From: Gemmatimonadaceae bacterium
GTDB taxonomy: Bacteria > Gemmatimonadota > Gemmatimonadetes > Gemmatimonadales > Gemmatimonadaceae
NCBI GenBank assembly: GCA_025936015.1
Contig: JAICUE010000215.1
Coordinates: forward strand, 1 to 5,385
Length of the DNA stretch: 5,385 nucleotides
Direction of reading: 5' to 3'
The notes below the pieces were generated by a model. That model saw nothing but the letters and a program-made list of their open reading frames with translations, was not told where the DNA came from and did no database searches. Positions 5,070 through 5,385 of the stretch are shown here, piece after piece. Position 1 is the stretch's first letter. The number at the start of each line of letters is the position of its first letter. The translations under genes were made by a program, and so were the position numbers.

Positions 5070-5385
5070 GCAGTGCTGCAGTGCCGATGCCGATTAGCGT
5101 TATTGCCCCTCCGACAATCGTCCCCGCGCTTGGCAGCTCATGGATGCTCGGTATGAGTATCGCGAGTATCGTCGCGCCGATCGGTTCGCCGAGGACCGTC
5201 AGGTTCACGATGTACGCGGGCATGTACTTGAGGGCGTAGTTCATCCCGGTGTGGCCGACGAGCATCGGACCCGCGGCGAGCGCGGCGAAGATCAGCAGCT
5301 CCCGTGGCGGGTAGCCGGCGAGTGGAACCGCGCGCGCCGCAGCGATGCCCACCAGCACCACGAAGGCGGCGCCGTACACGACCGC
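5050..5385 (-). CDS. EamA/DMT-superfamily transporter, C-terminal part (N-terminus outside window)
   Basis: This is the end of an inner-membrane transporter of the drug/metabolite (EamA) superfamily; members export or import amino acids, nucleotide sugars and other small molecules, and the substrate cannot be told here. The frame is open to the right edge, giving 111 visible residues. They form four hydrophobic segments, about residues 2-20, 29-47, 58-80 and 87-105, which fit the last four helices of the usual ten. Conserved features are ALKYMPAYIVNLTVLGEP (51-68), where the Glu-Pro in the third visible helix is typical of EamA repeats, and the final GGAITLIGIG (92-101). A GTG at 5379 is internal to the frame and not the start. 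The final residues LQRGTRE are encoded by two ACGAGGG repeats that also form one arm of the inverted repeat, so the tail may be repeat-derived. The gene is separated from asparaginase by 194 bp and is probably a separate transcription unit. Confidence 0.88.
   Translation of the reverse strand, partial: AVVYGAAFVVLVGIAAARAVPLAGYPPRELLIFAALAAGPMLVGHTGMNYALKYMPAYIVNLTVLGEPIGATILAILIPSIHELPSAGTIVGGAITLIGIGTAALQRGTRE

Noticed and set aside
4861..5097. A 78-codon plus-strand open frame starting ATGAAAACTAAAG
   Set aside because: It runs through the 7-bp tandem array and both inverted-repeat arms, its product is repeat-derived, and it overlaps the transporter end. There is no Shine-Dalgarno or recognisable domain.

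Overview
The window is GC-rich (roughly two thirds G+C by eye) and almost fully coding on the minus strand. It looks like a chromosomal housekeeping region of a free-living bacterium. The gene set, the GTG/TTG starts and the very rare TTA codon fit a high-GC soil or environmental lineage. Gemmatimonadota is my best guess, but this rests on general impression and no marker here proves it.

Reading in the direction of transcription (right to left): the C-terminal part of an EamA/DMT-type membrane transporter (5050-5385, cut by the window edge); a 194-bp intergenic region (4856-5049); then a tight co-directional run of five genes. These are an R. etli-type L-asparaginase (3833-4855), a carboxymuconolactone-decarboxylase-like protein (3136-3792), the ribosome-assembly GTPase Obg (2108-3124), the DNA-processing/competence protein DprA (977-2107) and the radical-SAM heme chaperone HemW (1-977, C-terminus cut off). 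Gaps are 40, 11 and 0 bp, and the last junction overlaps by 1 bp, so the five are probably one operon. The last three junctions suggest translational coupling: the obg Shine-Dalgarno begins inside the upstream stop codon, dprA starts directly after the obg stop, and hemW shares one base with the dprA stop.

The genes themselves are recognisable families. The unexplained signals are at the DNA level. (1) The octamer GCCTAACG / CGTTAGGC occurs six times between 372 and 2627, in both orientations and several reading frames. It accounts for every in-frame TTA leucine codon I could find, and it is absent from the rest of the window. It behaves like a dispersed DNA word of the uptake-sequence or HIP1 kind, and it lies in and around the competence gene dprA. 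(2) The end of the transporter gene and the adjoining intergenic DNA form a 109-bp nested inverted repeat (4961-5069). Its outer arms are built from a 7-bp repeat, and one arm encodes the last residues of the transporter. (3) Next to it is a six-copy 7-bp tandem array (4907-4948) of the same repeat family. I saw no CRISPR, tRNA, rRNA, insertion sequence or obvious new enzymatic system.
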